Of a stretch of DNA of 43,469 nt, positions 7,822 through 16,584 are shown one piece after another (the first letter of the stretch is position 1; every line of letters starts with the position of its first letter). The position numbers and the translations under genes were made by a program. Where the stretch lies: positions 1-43,469 of the forward strand of contig JADFOI010000013.1 of assembly GCA_022562935.1 (NCBI GenBank). The letters run 5' to 3'. Under the pieces are notes generated by a model. That model searched no databases and was not told the DNA's origin. It saw nothing but the letters and a program-made list of their open reading frames with translations. Source of the DNA: Acidobacteriota bacterium. GTDB lineage: Bacteria; Acidobacteriota; UBA6911; RPQK01; JADFOI01.

Positions 7822-10056
7822 ATGACACTCAATCGAGAATTGACTCGCAGAAATTTCATCGTCACCACCGCCGCCGCGGGCGGGGGGATGGCACTGGGTT
7901 TTTACCTGCCCGGCCCCCAGGTTTTGGCTGCAACTACCGACCTGGAAGGAGCTATCTCGGGAAAACCGTGGATACCTCCCACCGATGGAGCAGGCGCAGA
8001 GGTCAACGCCTGGTTGCTCATCTCTCCTGACGACACCGTGACCATCCGCGTTGCCCAGTCGGAAATGGGGGAGGGCGTTTTCACTTCCATGCCCATGATC
8101 ATAGCCGAGGAGCTCCAGTGCGACTGGAGTAAGGTGAAGGCGGAGTACGCATCCGCCCACCGGAGCCTGCAGGAGGGAGGGGTCTATAAGCGCATGTCCA
8201 CCAATGGCAGCGGCGCCGTTCGGCGTTCCCGTGAATACCTGCAGCAGGCGGGCGCCAGCGCCCGAGAGCGATTGATTCAGGCAGCGGCCACCGAATGGAA
8301 GGTGCCTGCATCCTCGTGTACGGCCAAGGACAGCGTGGTCACTCACACAGCGACGGGCCGAACCCTCAGGTACGGTGAACTGGCCAGTGCAGCGGCCACT
8401 ATCCAGCTGGCCCAGGAACCGGCCATTAAAACGCCTGACCAGTACACTTTGATGGGAAAACCGCTGGCCCGGCTCGACACGCCCTTGAAGGTAAACGGCA
8501 GCGCAATCTTTGGTGCCGATGTCCGGCTGCCGAACATGCTGTTTGCCACAACCAAGACTTCTCCCATCGTGGGGGCGAAGGTGAAGAGCTACGATTTTAA
8601 CGCTATCAGGAACCGCCCCGGTGTGCACTCCGTAGTGGAATTTCAGGGCGAAGACAAAGGAAGAGGTCTGAGAAGCGGGGTGGCGGTGGTAGCCGACACC
8701 TGGTGGCGAGCCAAGACAGCTCTCGAGCTTTTACCCATCGAGTGGGACTACGGACCCAATACCCATATCAACTCAAAGGATGTCGCCCTACGGGACCTTG
8801 AGGTACTCAATGAAAAAACGGGTGCCGTCGTGCTCGACGAGGGCAACGCCCTGGGCACCATGAAGAGTGCCGCCCAGGTGGTGGAAGCAGTGTATTCCGC
8901 GCCCCACCAGGCCCATGCCACCATGGAACCTTTGGGGTGTACGGCCCAGGTCAAGGACAACCGGGTCGACATCTGGCTGGGAACCCAGGGTCCCGAAGGT
9001 GCCTTGCAGGATGCGGCCAGGCAATCGGGCGTGGCACCGGAAAACGTGTACGTTCACAACTGTTTCCTGGGCGGCGGCTTCGGAGGCCGAGGGTCCCGCA
9101 GCGAGGTTCGGCAGGCCGTCGAGATCGCCAAGACCCTGGGAGGACGGCCGGTCAATTTGCTGTGGACGCGCGAAGAAGACATGAACAACGACTACTACAA
9201 CCCGAGTCCGATGGCCAAATTCCAGGCCGGATTGGGGGCAGACGGCATGCCTGTGGCCTGGTTCAACCGAATCACCAGCGATTCCATCTTCTACTGGCTG
9301 CGGCCGGAGATGGTTGCAAACGGCATCGATCGGATCGCCGTTGGAGGGCTGGCCAATATGCCCTACCGGATCCCCAACAAGCGGGTTGAGTTCATCATGC
9401 GGAACAAGCATATTCCCGTCTCTTTCTGGCGTGCTCCGGGAGTCAACCACAACATCTTCATGCTCGAGTCTTTTATAGACGAGGTGGCTCACGCCAGCGG
9501 CAAGGACCCCATCGAGTTCCGGCGCGCCCTGCTCAGTGATGCTCCCCATTTGTTGAATGTACTCGACAAGGTGGTGGAAAAAGCCGATTGGGGCAAGTCC
9601 TTACCTGAGGGAACCGCACAGGGCTTTGCCATCAGCGACAGCTTCGGAACCATCGTAGCGGAGGTGGCTCAAGTGTCGGTCAGCAAGCGGGGCGAGGTGA
9701 ATGTGGAGAAGGTTGTTTGTGCGCTGGACTGCGGAAACACCATCAATCCGCTGATTATCGAACATCAGGTGGAAAGCTGCATCGCCTACGGCTTGAGTGC
9801 AGCGTTATATGGCGAGATCACCCTGAAAGATGGGAGGGTCGAACAGAGCAATTTTGATGACTACCCCATCATGAAGCTGGGTGAGATGCCGGAGGTGGAA
9901 ACCCACTTTGCCCTCAGCGGCGGTGACAAGTGGGGTGGAATCGGTGAGGCTGCCCTGCCGGCGGCTCCACCTGCAGTGGCCAACGCCATCTTCAGGGCGA
10001 CGGGCAAGCGCATTCGCTCCATCCCCTTCAAGCATCACGACCTGAGCTGGGGTTAA
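7822..10056 (+). CDS. Molybdopterin-binding large subunit, isoquinoline 1-oxidoreductase-like beta subunit (Tat-exported)
   Basis: 744 aa, start ATG 7822 behind GGAGGGAAG. A twin-arginine signal opens the protein (LTRRNFIVTTAAAGGG, residues about 8-23), so the mature enzyme is periplasmic. Typical IorB features follow: two aldehyde-oxidase-like domains, GNALGTMKSAA near 340, EPLGCTAQV near 370, the Moco loop GGGFGGRG near 417, FWRAPGVNHNIFMLESF near 535 and the late Moco/substrate motif GGIGEAALPAAPPAV near 710 with the catalytic Glu of GIGEAA. The family oxidises aldehydes or N-heterocycles with water-derived oxygen. The small subunit precedes it directly. The gene ends in front of an inverted-repeat stretch that separates it from the convergent cupin gene. 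Confidence 0.9.
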   Translation: MTLNRELTRRNFIVTTAAAGGGMALGFYLPGPQVLAATTDLEGAISGKPWIPPTDGAGAEVNAWLLISPDDTVTIRVAQSEMGEGVFTSMPMIIAEELQCDWSKVKAEYASAHRSLQEGGVYKRMSTNGSGAVRRSREYLQQAGASARERLIQAAATEWKVPASSCTAKDSVVTHTATGRTLRYGELASAAATIQLAQEPAIKTPDQYTLMGKPLARLDTPLKVNGSAIFGADVRLPNMLFATTKTSPIVGAKVKSYDFNAIRNRPGVHSVVEFQGEDKGRGLRSGVAVVADTWWRAKTALELLPIEWDYGPNTHINSKDVALRDLEVLNEKTGAVVLDEGNALGTMKSAAQVVEAVYSAPHQAHATMEPLGCTAQVKDNRVDIWLGTQGPEGALQDAARQSGVAPENVYVHNCFLGGGFGGRGSRSEVRQAVEIAKTLGGRPVNLLWTREEDMNNDYYNPSPMAKFQAGLGADGMPVAWFNRITSDSIFYWLRPEMVANGIDRIAVGGLANMPYRIPNKRVEFIMRNKHIPVSFWRAPGVNHNIFMLESFIDEVAHASGKDPIEFRRALLSDAPHLLNVLDKVVEKADWGKSLPEGTAQGFAISDSFGTIVAEVAQVSVSKRGEVNVEKVVCALDCGNTINPLIIEHQVESCIAYGLSAALYGEITLKDGRVEQSNFDDYPIMKLGEMPEVETHFALSGGDKWGGIGEAALPAAPPAVANAIFRATGKRIRSIPFKHHDLSWG

Positions 10057-10079
10057 GAGTAGGGGCTAACATCTGAGAC

Positions 10080-10188
10080 TGTCGCAAAAGTCGGCTGACC
10101 CAGGTTTCTTGTGTAGGGGCGCATGGCCGTGCGCCCTATAAGCCTTGGATAAAGCAGGGTTTGTGGGCGCACAGCCGTGCGCCCCTAC
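10080..10188. repeat. Composite intergenic repeat: 36-bp interspersed sequence plus inverted repeat
   Basis: Fills the convergent gap between the iorB-like gene and the cupin gene. Bases 10080-10115 recur as a perfect 36-bp reverse complement at 32769-32804. It runs into an inverted repeat, arms 10113-10136 and 10165-10188 (24 nt each, core GGGGCGCA..GCCGTGCGCCC), about 28 nt apart. Each arm is itself close to palindromic around GCGCA/TGCGC. The sequence could fold as a bidirectional terminator, but it lacks a U-run, and the recurrence far away argues for a REP-like mobile palindrome. Confidence 0.8.
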
Positions 10189-10224
10189 AGGCCATAATCC
10201 AATCGAGAGGGGTAGGGAAGAAAA

Positions 10225-10626
10225 CTAACATTCCTCCTCCAGAATCTCAAGGCGGTCGGGAGTATTCGGCACCACGCACAGAAACTCGAAAGGGGCCTCA
10301 ATGACTTCGTAAAAGTGAGGCCTGCCTGCCGGGATGAAGAGAACGTCGTTGGCCTTCACTTCATAAACCTTTTCACCAATACCCACCCGAGCCCGGCCGG
10401 TCAAAACGTACTGCTCATGCTCAACCGTGTTGGTATGCAGCGGCATACCCCCTCCCTCTCCCATGATGAACCGCCGCAAAAAGAAGTTGGGCGCGCCCTC
10501 CTTCTCACCGATCAACACCTGGCTTTGGGTAGCAGAACCGGCCGCCACCTCGTTCTTCGTGACTGCGTTGGCGGACTTGACCACCTCGGGAGTGGATTGT
10601 TGAGTGCTGCTCTCTTCTTCTCCCAT
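10225..10626 (-). CDS. Cupin-domain protein
   Basis: 133 aa, ATG 10626 preceded by AGAGGTTTAGAC. Residues about 1-35 are Ser/Thr/Glu-rich and probably disordered. The single cupin barrel spans about 40-125: cupin motif 1 is GGGMPLHTNTVEHEQYVLTG (His, His-Glu metal ligands) and motif 2 is IPAGRPHFYEV, with the third metal His. No catalytic partner domain is attached, so it may be a small dioxygenase, isomerase or sugar/ligand-binding protein; nothing chooses among these. Its start is 13 bp after the stop of the 407-aa gene at 10640, so the two probably form an operon. Confidence 0.85.
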   Translation of the reverse strand: MGEEESSTQQSTPEVVKSANAVTKNEVAAGSATQSQVLIGEKEGAPNFFLRRFIMGEGGGMPLHTNTVEHEQYVLTGRARVGIGEKVYEVKANDVLFIPAGRPHFYEVIEAPFEFLCVVPNTPDRLEILEEEC

Positions 10627-10639
10627 GTCTAAACCTCTT

Positions 10640-11863
10640 TCAGGGTTGGTTGCCGGCGATAAAATTCGTAGTGAGCAGAGCCCAGTAATCGGGATAGAGG
10701 TTCTGGTCGTAGTCTTCCAGAAAGACGGTCATTTTCTGAAGGATGGTGCTCAACCGATGACCGGGAACCCGGGCAGGATGGAGTCCCCCAAGACCCGTAA
10801 AAGCGCGGATGAAGAGGCTCTTCTCGTCGATCGGTAACCTTCGGACATTTTCAGCAAAGGCCTCAAAGATTCCGCTGCGAAACAGATATTGCTCCACATT
10901 GGAGGTATAGAATACGTTGACAGAATATCCGTTCTCCCTAAGATAGTCTCCCACGGTCGCGAGGGCCTTGTCCCCGGAAAAATCTCCCACCACGGGAATA
11001 ATGCGATGGCGCAGGTGAAGCTCTCGAACGAACTGGTAGTCCTTCTCCTGAGCCAGGAAATTGCCCAGCTGGCCTTGAAGATCCTTCTCCAGAATCATGC
11101 CTCTCAGGGTTGGAAAGCGTCCCCAACTCCATCTCCCCCGAAACCAAAACCGGATTTCGAGATTTTCCTCCCAGAAAACAGCATAGACGTACTCCAGCGC
11201 AGTTCGGTCATCCGGGGAAAGCGGAAACTGGAAATCTGTTTGGATGGTCTTTTCAATAATGCCCAGGTTCTCTCTGAAGGTCTCTTCCGTCCCCGGTGTC
11301 CGCTCAAAGTAGCTGACCAGGTCGGGCAAAGAGGTATCGGATCCTGGAGGGTTCTCTCCCCCTAGAGGTTTGCTGAACAGCCGGGACAAGAACTGGGCTC
11401 GGTTCTCGGAGAGATGGAAGATGGCCTTGTACATGAGCTGTTGGATCATGGCCTGGCGGCGAATATCGACGATGAAAGCAATTTTGGGACGGATCTTTGC
11501 AATATAGGAGAAGTTCTGTTCCGGTCCGACTCCGATGTAGGCTCCCTCGCCCGTACTGGCAAGTTCCTCCAACTTGCCCAGAACATGCAAGTAGGAAGTC
11601 TCGTTGGAAACAAAGTTGTCGGAGAGGAAGTAACCTTCCTCCTCGGAGAACTCTCGGATCATACGAGAGAACTCCGCTGCCGAGATGACCTGCTCTTGGG
11701 GCTGAGGCTGGTAGGCCTTCTGCTCACTGGGAGCGATCAGCCCTATCCCCAAGCCCACCACAACCAGGGCTCCCAAGAGGTGGTAGAAGGAAGGCACTCC
11801 TCCTCTGAGAATCAGGTTCAAAAGTGGAATCCGGAGCATCACCCGTTTGAGCACTGGCCTCAT
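10640..11863 (-). CDS. Conserved membrane-anchored protein of unknown function, possibly methyltransferase-like fold
   Basis: 407 aa from ATG 11863 (AAAGAGGG just upstream). There is one N-terminal membrane helix (about 27-45, YHLLGALVVVGLGIGLIAP). The rest is soluble and probably outside the membrane. Striking well-ordered motifs are FLSDNFVSNETSYLHVL (about 79-95), GAYIGVGPEQNFSYIAKIRP (about 108-127) and FIVDIRRQAMIQQL, which look like the glycine loop and acidic strand end of a Rossmann-type (SAM-dependent methyltransferase-like) fold. A second block is VVGDFSGDKALATVGDYLRE near 300, followed by NVFYTSNVEQYLF. I do not recognise a characterised family with certainty. Operon partner is the cupin gene, 13 bp downstream. 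Confidence 0.6.
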   Translation of the reverse strand: MRPVLKRVMLRIPLLNLILRGGVPSFYHLLGALVVVGLGIGLIAPSEQKAYQPQPQEQVISAAEFSRMIREFSEEEGYFLSDNFVSNETSYLHVLGKLEELASTGEGAYIGVGPEQNFSYIAKIRPKIAFIVDIRRQAMIQQLMYKAIFHLSENRAQFLSRLFSKPLGGENPPGSDTSLPDLVSYFERTPGTEETFRENLGIIEKTIQTDFQFPLSPDDRTALEYVYAVFWEENLEIRFWFRGRWSWGRFPTLRGMILEKDLQGQLGNFLAQEKDYQFVRELHLRHRIIPVVGDFSGDKALATVGDYLRENGYSVNVFYTSNVEQYLFRSGIFEAFAENVRRLPIDEKSLFIRAFTGLGGLHPARVPGHRLSTILQKMTVFLEDYDQNLYPDYWALLTTNFIAGNQP

Positions 11864-11987
11864 CCCTCTTTCATTCGTCTCATTATTTTACCTCAAATGG
11901 GATCTTTGAGTTCTGAGAGTCTTTTCAGCTTTAGGGCAAGACTGGAAAGTGCTGTGAACTGTAACTCTCCCAAGGTCTGACGGAGTA

Positions 11988-12026
11988 GTTGCCCGGCCCG
12001 TGGCCCAAGGCACGGGCTCAGGCAAC
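11988..12026. terminator. Hairpin downstream of the YtcJ-type amidohydrolase gene
   Basis: An interrupted stem GTTGCC/GGCAAC (11988-11993 with 12021-12026) and GCCCGTG/CACGGGC (11996-12002 with 12011-12017), loop about 8 nt. It lies 26 bp past the minus-strand stop at 12052. There is no U-run on either side, so it is at best a weak or factor-dependent terminator. The rest of 11864-12051 shows no gene; it would carry the promoter of the 407-aa gene. Confidence 0.4.
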
Positions 12027-12051
12027 AGCAAATTTATCTCTAACCAGGTCC

Positions 12052-14040
12052 TTAATTATCGGCAAACATTTCCACTATCTCGGAACGGGGTTTTCCGATA
12101 TGCTCCACATCCTTGTCCGCAAAAGTGTAGGCCGGTCCGACCGCCTGCATTCCGAAGTCCTCGGCCAGGGACTCCTGCAGCACTACCATTTTGCCCCCAA
12201 CCATCGTCATCAAGGGACGGATTTTGAGAATGTCATCCAAGGGAATAGTGAAATAGTCCCGATCAATAACCAGCAAGTCGGCGAACTTGCCTTCTTCCAG
12301 CGAACCGAGCTTGTCTTCTTTCAGAACGTATTCAGAGGCCCAGGTACTGTACATCTTCAGTGCCTGTACCCGGTCGATTCGTTCCTCCGGCTGCCAAACT
12401 TCTCCGTCGTACAGGCGGGTCGCCGACAGCCACATCAGGTAAAAGGGAGGCTGAAAACGCGCCGTTCCCTGGTCCCTGGCTCTCGCTCCGTAATGCTGTC
12501 CCACCAACTTAACGCCCGAGTCAAGCCAAGTCTTGAAGGGCAAGATAAAGGGCTCGATTTGTGGGCCATAATCCTTGATCCAATCACGCGTATCATGGAG
12601 GTAGTTGGGACCGCAGCTCAATATGATCCCATAATCTTTCAGCCCCTGGATGATGTCCGGGGCCTTCCCGATCAGGTTACAGTGCTCGCCCGTCAACCTG
12701 GCGGCGCGCACATCCTCCATGCTCCAGCCATTCACTGCCCGGGCACGATCGATCATTTTAAAAAATGACCGGGCGGCTTCACTCCCACACATATGGACCC
12801 CTGCCAGCCGCCAGCCAGCCTTCAAGGCATTTTCCAGGGTGTCCCAGGGCAGTTCACCTGGTTGTGGACAAACCTCCCGAGCCTTGATGTGAGGCGGCGC
12901 CTGTGTATCGGGTCCCGTACAGGATTCCGGGTAGATCGAATCCCAGCGCTCTGAAGCCACTCCGTCAAACCAAAAGTAGTCATCACCAATGCCCTGCAGG
13001 ACTCCCGTACGTCGATAGATCTGACGCGTTTGCTGAGGATCGGTGGGCATGCGATGTATTTCGTAGTGCCCGGCGAAACGAATGGGCATCTGGCCCAAAC
13101 CCGCCAGGGTTGCATAGCCGGTCATGATCTTGGGGAATTGAATACGACTGGAGAAGGTACTCACTCCCAGAGCAGCGAAGTCCTCCGAAACAAGTTTGAG
13201 GGCCTGTGCCAGAATGGTTGGAGGAAGTTTCTGGAGAAAGAGTTCCCAATCGATGACCGACATTTCCTGACTGCCCACCCACCCGATGGCAGCAATGTCC
13301 TCATGAATCACATCCCCATGCATCGTCTCCTGAATGGATGCCGAGTATCCCGGCAGAAAGTCATTCAACATCTCCAGGGCCTTGGAATTAATCCAGCCTC
13401 TGGGGCCGGGCCGCACCAAAAGGGGATTTTCGGACGACCACAGGTCCAGTGTCTTGCGGTTGGTCAGACGTCGGGTCCACCCCCAGAAGTTGGCCTCGTT
13501 GGGCGCTTCGGGATGACCCACAATGCGCAGGATCACCCACTGGCCTGGGTCCACCTTTTTGACAGCCTCCTGGATGGTTTCCCGCATGATGGCCTGAGTT
13601 TTCTCCAGGTCCCGGTCCGCCTGCATCGAGACGATAATCCCGTCGGGTGGGTACTTGAAGCCGAACCGGTCCAAGTATTGGATGGCAGCCCCATAAATGT
13701 GACTGTGAGGCTCAACGATGCCGGGTATCAGGGTTCGTCCCTTCAAGTCCAGAATCTTCGTGTCCGGTCCCGCCAGGGCCCGAACCTCCGCACTCGTCCC
13801 CAGTTTCACGATTTGGTCCCCCTTGACGGCAATGCCTTGGTAAATATTTCCCGCGTTGGCAGAGGAAGACCGATCGTCCATGCTCACGATCTTGCCGTTG
13901 ACGAAGATCGTATCCGCATATCCAAATTTGGCTACTTCTGGCGCCAGCTGACCGAAAGCACTCGACAACTGAAAAAGAAGCAGCGGGGCCAGAATAGGCC
14001 AAACACCCAGAAATTTACTGATTGATTGATGGTTTCTCAT
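12052..14040 (-). CDS. Secreted amidohydrolase, YtcJ/Amidohydro_3 type
   Basis: 662 aa from ATG 14040, with GGGAGG nine bases upstream; a TTG one codon earlier is less likely. Residues 1-31 are a signal peptide (ILAPLLLFQLSSAFGQ, cleavage after AFG or FGQ). The amidohydrolase composite domain begins with DTIFVNGKIVSMDD, then LDLKGRTLIPGIVEPHSHIY (first metal pair HxH, about 112). Later motifs are LAGVHMCGSEAA with a His ligand, DVRAARLTGEHCN, and the C-terminal beta domain SLEEGKFADLLVIDRDYF. The family hydrolyses C-N bonds in exported or imported amides and cyclic compounds; the substrate is not predictable. It stands alone, with long gaps on both sides, and converges on nothing. Confidence 0.88.
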   Translation of the reverse strand: MRNHQSISKFLGVWPILAPLLLFQLSSAFGQLAPEVAKFGYADTIFVNGKIVSMDDRSSSANAGNIYQGIAVKGDQIVKLGTSAEVRALAGPDTKILDLKGRTLIPGIVEPHSHIYGAAIQYLDRFGFKYPPDGIIVSMQADRDLEKTQAIMRETIQEAVKKVDPGQWVILRIVGHPEAPNEANFWGWTRRLTNRKTLDLWSSENPLLVRPGPRGWINSKALEMLNDFLPGYSASIQETMHGDVIHEDIAAIGWVGSQEMSVIDWELFLQKLPPTILAQALKLVSEDFAALGVSTFSSRIQFPKIMTGYATLAGLGQMPIRFAGHYEIHRMPTDPQQTRQIYRRTGVLQGIGDDYFWFDGVASERWDSIYPESCTGPDTQAPPHIKAREVCPQPGELPWDTLENALKAGWRLAGVHMCGSEAARSFFKMIDRARAVNGWSMEDVRAARLTGEHCNLIGKAPDIIQGLKDYGIILSCGPNYLHDTRDWIKDYGPQIEPFILPFKTWLDSGVKLVGQHYGARARDQGTARFQPPFYLMWLSATRLYDGEVWQPEERIDRVQALKMYSTWASEYVLKEDKLGSLEEGKFADLLVIDRDYFTIPLDDILKIRPLMTMVGGKMVVLQESLAEDFGMQAVGPAYTFADKDVEHIGKPRSEIVEMFADN

Positions 14041-14099
14041 CAAATCACACCTCCCTGCAGGTTTGATGGTAAACGTACCCGATTTAGATGGTGTCTACT

Positions 14100-14448
14100 A
14101 ATGCCGCAAGAAGAGCCAGTTGTCAACCCCCGATTTCGTGCAGTTGTGCGGTCGTGCTGTCATGCTGTTGTAAGAGATCAGGATGAAGAGGAAGTCATTG
14201 TTTCCCTGACCACTCCTCGCTGTTAAGGAAAAGGGTCTTAGCAATGATGAAAAAAATAGACTTGGTCTCCGCTATGGGTTCCCATTCCTGCTGTTGTGAA
14301 CCGTCTAACCCCCGACTGCACGACAGTACAACAGCACAACAGCACAAGGCACAGTAGTGACTTCGTCACTACTGTGCCTTGTGGGAGGAGCAAAGTTCTG
14401 TTACATTTCCCTCCTTTGTGATGGACATGATTCGAAAAGGATAAAGGT
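14100..14448. repeat. Intergenic region with octamer-like repeats and a perfect 19-bp hairpin
   Basis: This gap holds no gene. Bases 14135-14175 (variants of GTGCTGTT) and 14310-14345 (ACAACAGCACAACAGCACA) are roughly inverted versions of each other. They lead into a perfect stem: arms 14343-14361 and 14365-14383 (19 bp each) with loop TTC. A purine-rich GGGAGGAGCAAAG follows directly. The dehydrogenase start (14449) lies 66 bp downstream, with its own AAAGGATAAAGGT before the ATG. The hairpin could be a mobile palindrome, a terminator for leftward transcription, or a 5'-UTR element. Confidence 0.7.
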
Positions 14449-15534
14449 ATGGCGGATACACTCAAGATTGCCGTCATTGGCGGTGACGGAACCGGACCGG
14501 AAGTGACCCGGGAAGCATGCAAGGTGCTCAATGCCGTAGCGCCCCTGGAAAATTTCAAATACGAGACGACCGAGTTTGATTACGGCGGCGATCGGTACCT
14601 GAAAACGGGCGAGGTCATCACCGCAAAGCAGATCGATGAGTTTCGGCAATTTGATGTGATCTACCTGGGCGCTGTGGGCCACCCGGAGGTACCACCGGGC
14701 ATCTTGGAGAAGGGCCTGCTGCTGGAAATCCGCTTCCAGCTGGATCAATACATCAACCTTCGCCCGGTCAAGCTCTATCCGGGCGTCGACTGCCCCCTCA
14801 AGGGCAAAGGTCCGGAGGACATCCGCTTTGAGGTAGTTCGTGAGAACACGGAGGACCTTTACTGTGGGGCGGGGGGATTTCTGCGCAAGAACACCCCACA
14901 GGAAGTGGCCACCCAGGAGATGATCTCCACCCGTTTCGGCGTTGAACGATGCCTGCGCTGGGCCTTTGAGCTCTGCCGGCGGCGCAAAGATCGCAACCAA
15001 CTCACGCTTGTGCACAAAACCAACGTCCTCACCTACGCGGGCGATCTTTGGTTCCGTGCCTTTGAGGAGATCGGTGAGGCCGACTATCCCGACATCAAAC
15101 GCGACTACAATCACATCGACGCAGCCTGCATGTGGTTTATAAAGAATCCTGAATATTATGACACGATGGTCGTCTCCAACATGTTTGGGGACATCATCAC
15201 CGACTTGGGTGCCATGATTCAAGGGGGCCTGGGTGTGGCGGCCGGTGGCAATATCAATCCCGACCCCGGCGGCTGCAGTATGTTTGAGCCCATGGGAGGC
15301 TCAGCCCCAAAGTATACCGGACAAGAGGTCATCAATCCGATCGCAGCCATCGCCGCCATGGGCATGCTGCTGAACCTGGTGGGTGATCAAAAGAAAGCAC
15401 CGAACGTGGTGGCGGCCGCTCATCGAATCGAGGCAGCCATCTGCAAGACCACTCCCAAAATGAAAAGCATGTCGGCTGGCCGGATGGGTTACACCACAAG
15501 CGAAGTCGGTGATTTGGTCAGTGAGGCGCTGTAA
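14449..15534 (+). CDS. Isopropylmalate/isocitrate dehydrogenase-family NAD-dependent hydroxyacid dehydrogenase
   Basis: 361 aa, complete. Motifs: N-terminal IAVIGGDGTGPEV, NLRPVKLYPGV (substrate-binding Arg region, about 104), VVRENTEDLYCGAGG (about 128, with the catalytic Tyr), LVHKTNVLTYAGDLW (catalytic Lys), SNMFGDIITDLGA (metal-binding Asp, about 243), and EPMGGSAPKYTGQ (about 284, cofactor site). The pattern is closest to the actinobacterial-type 3-isopropylmalate dehydrogenase (FGVER, HKTNVL, AGDLW). No leuA, leuC or leuD is next to it, so a related hydroxyacid such as tartrate or another malate derivative is possible. The dehydratase gene begins 11 bp downstream and is probably co-transcribed. 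Confidence 0.85.
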   Translation: MADTLKIAVIGGDGTGPEVTREACKVLNAVAPLENFKYETTEFDYGGDRYLKTGEVITAKQIDEFRQFDVIYLGAVGHPEVPPGILEKGLLLEIRFQLDQYINLRPVKLYPGVDCPLKGKGPEDIRFEVVRENTEDLYCGAGGFLRKNTPQEVATQEMISTRFGVERCLRWAFELCRRRKDRNQLTLVHKTNVLTYAGDLWFRAFEEIGEADYPDIKRDYNHIDAACMWFIKNPEYYDTMVVSNMFGDIITDLGAMIQGGLGVAAGGNINPDPGGCSMFEPMGGSAPKYTGQEVINPIAAIAAMGMLLNLVGDQKKAPNVVAAAHRIEAAICKTTPKMKSMSAGRMGYTTSEVGDLVSEAL

Positions 15535-15545
15535 GACTGTGGAGC

Positions 15546-16511
15546 ATGAATCAACGCCCCGACCTTGCAGCCATTGACCAGGCACTCCAGGACATCCGAG
15601 GGTTCATTCACCGCACTCCGGTCCTCACTTGCAGCACCATCGATCAAAAGGTCGGTGCCCAGTTGTTTTTCAAGTGCGAGAATTTTCAGAAGAGTGGCTC
15701 CTTCAAATTTCGTGGTGCCTCCCACGCCGTATTGTCGCTGAATGCGTCCCAGGCAAGCCGTGGCGTCCTGACTCATTCTTCCGGTAATTATGCTGCGGCC
15801 CTGGCATTGGCCGCCCGCAACCGAGGTATTCCCGCTTATATCGTCATGCCCTCCGATGCACCCGCGGTCAAACAAGAGGCAGTCAAAGACTACGGTGGAG
15901 AAATCACCTTCTGTGAGCCCACCATGTCGGCCAGGGAAGAGACGGCCGCGAAAATACACAAGCGAACCGGCGCCAATCTGATTCACACCTTCAATGACCC
16001 TCGCAACATCTGTGGATACGGAACTGCAGCATTCGAACTGCTCGAGGATGTGCCGGAGTTGGAGGTCATCCTGACGCCCACGGGCGGCGGCGGCCTCTTG
16101 AGTGGGACTCTGATCGCCGCCAAGGGCCTCAAACCTGAAATCCAGGTGATGGGTGCCGAGCCGGCCGGGGCCGACGACGCCTATCGTTCCTGGAAAGCGG
16201 GCAAGCGGATTTTGCTGGAGCAAGCCCATACCATCGCCGATGGATTGCGGACGAGTCTTGGCGAAGAGACCTTCCCCATCATCAAGGAGCTGGTGGATGC
16301 CATTGTCCTGACCAGCGAGGAGGCTATTATGGAAGCGATGCGGCTGGTCTTGGAGCGGATGAAGATCGTAGTGGAACCCTCCGCCGTGGTTCCCCTGGCC
16401 GTGTTGCTGGAACAAAAGGTCAACCTGGCTGGCCGGAAAGTGGGAATCATTCTCTCAGGGGGCAATGTCGATCTGGAAGCCTGCCTGAGTCGTGCCTCCC
16501 ACACCCTATAG
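15546..16511 (+). CDS. PLP-dependent threonine dehydratase / serine racemase-like enzyme
   Basis: 321 aa, short form without a regulatory ACT domain. The PLP lysine is in SGSFKFRGASHAV (about residue 57), followed by the substrate loop SSGNYAAALA, and the phosphate-binding glycine loop TPTGGGGLLSG (about 180). The C-terminus has LSGGNVDLE, typical of threonine dehydratase/serine racemase and threo-3-hydroxyaspartate dehydratase proteins. Biodegradative threonine dehydratases, serine racemases and hydroxyaspartate dehydratases share this layout and cannot be separated by reading. GGAG lies only four bases before ATG 15546. The gene follows the dehydrogenase by 11 bp, so both may act on hydroxyacid or hydroxyamino acid substrates; that link is inference. 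Confidence 0.88.
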   Translation: MNQRPDLAAIDQALQDIRGFIHRTPVLTCSTIDQKVGAQLFFKCENFQKSGSFKFRGASHAVLSLNASQASRGVLTHSSGNYAAALALAARNRGIPAYIVMPSDAPAVKQEAVKDYGGEITFCEPTMSAREETAAKIHKRTGANLIHTFNDPRNICGYGTAAFELLEDVPELEVILTPTGGGGLLSGTLIAAKGLKPEIQVMGAEPAGADDAYRSWKAGKRILLEQAHTIADGLRTSLGEETFPIIKELVDAIVLTSEEAIMEAMRLVLERMKIVVEPSAVVPLAVLLEQKVNLAGRKVGIILSGGNVDLEACLSRASHTL

Positions 16512-16584
16512 ACATCCCCACTCCTTGAAACTACAATAAGCCCCACTTCTACCAGCCCTTCTGGAATAACGGAGGATTGACACT

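Noticed and set aside
13030-14025. A 331-codon open frame on the plus strand inside the amidohydrolase gene
   Set aside because: It lies antisense to a gene with a signal peptide and clear metal motifs; its translation has no recognisable domain and its composition follows the real gene's codon bias.
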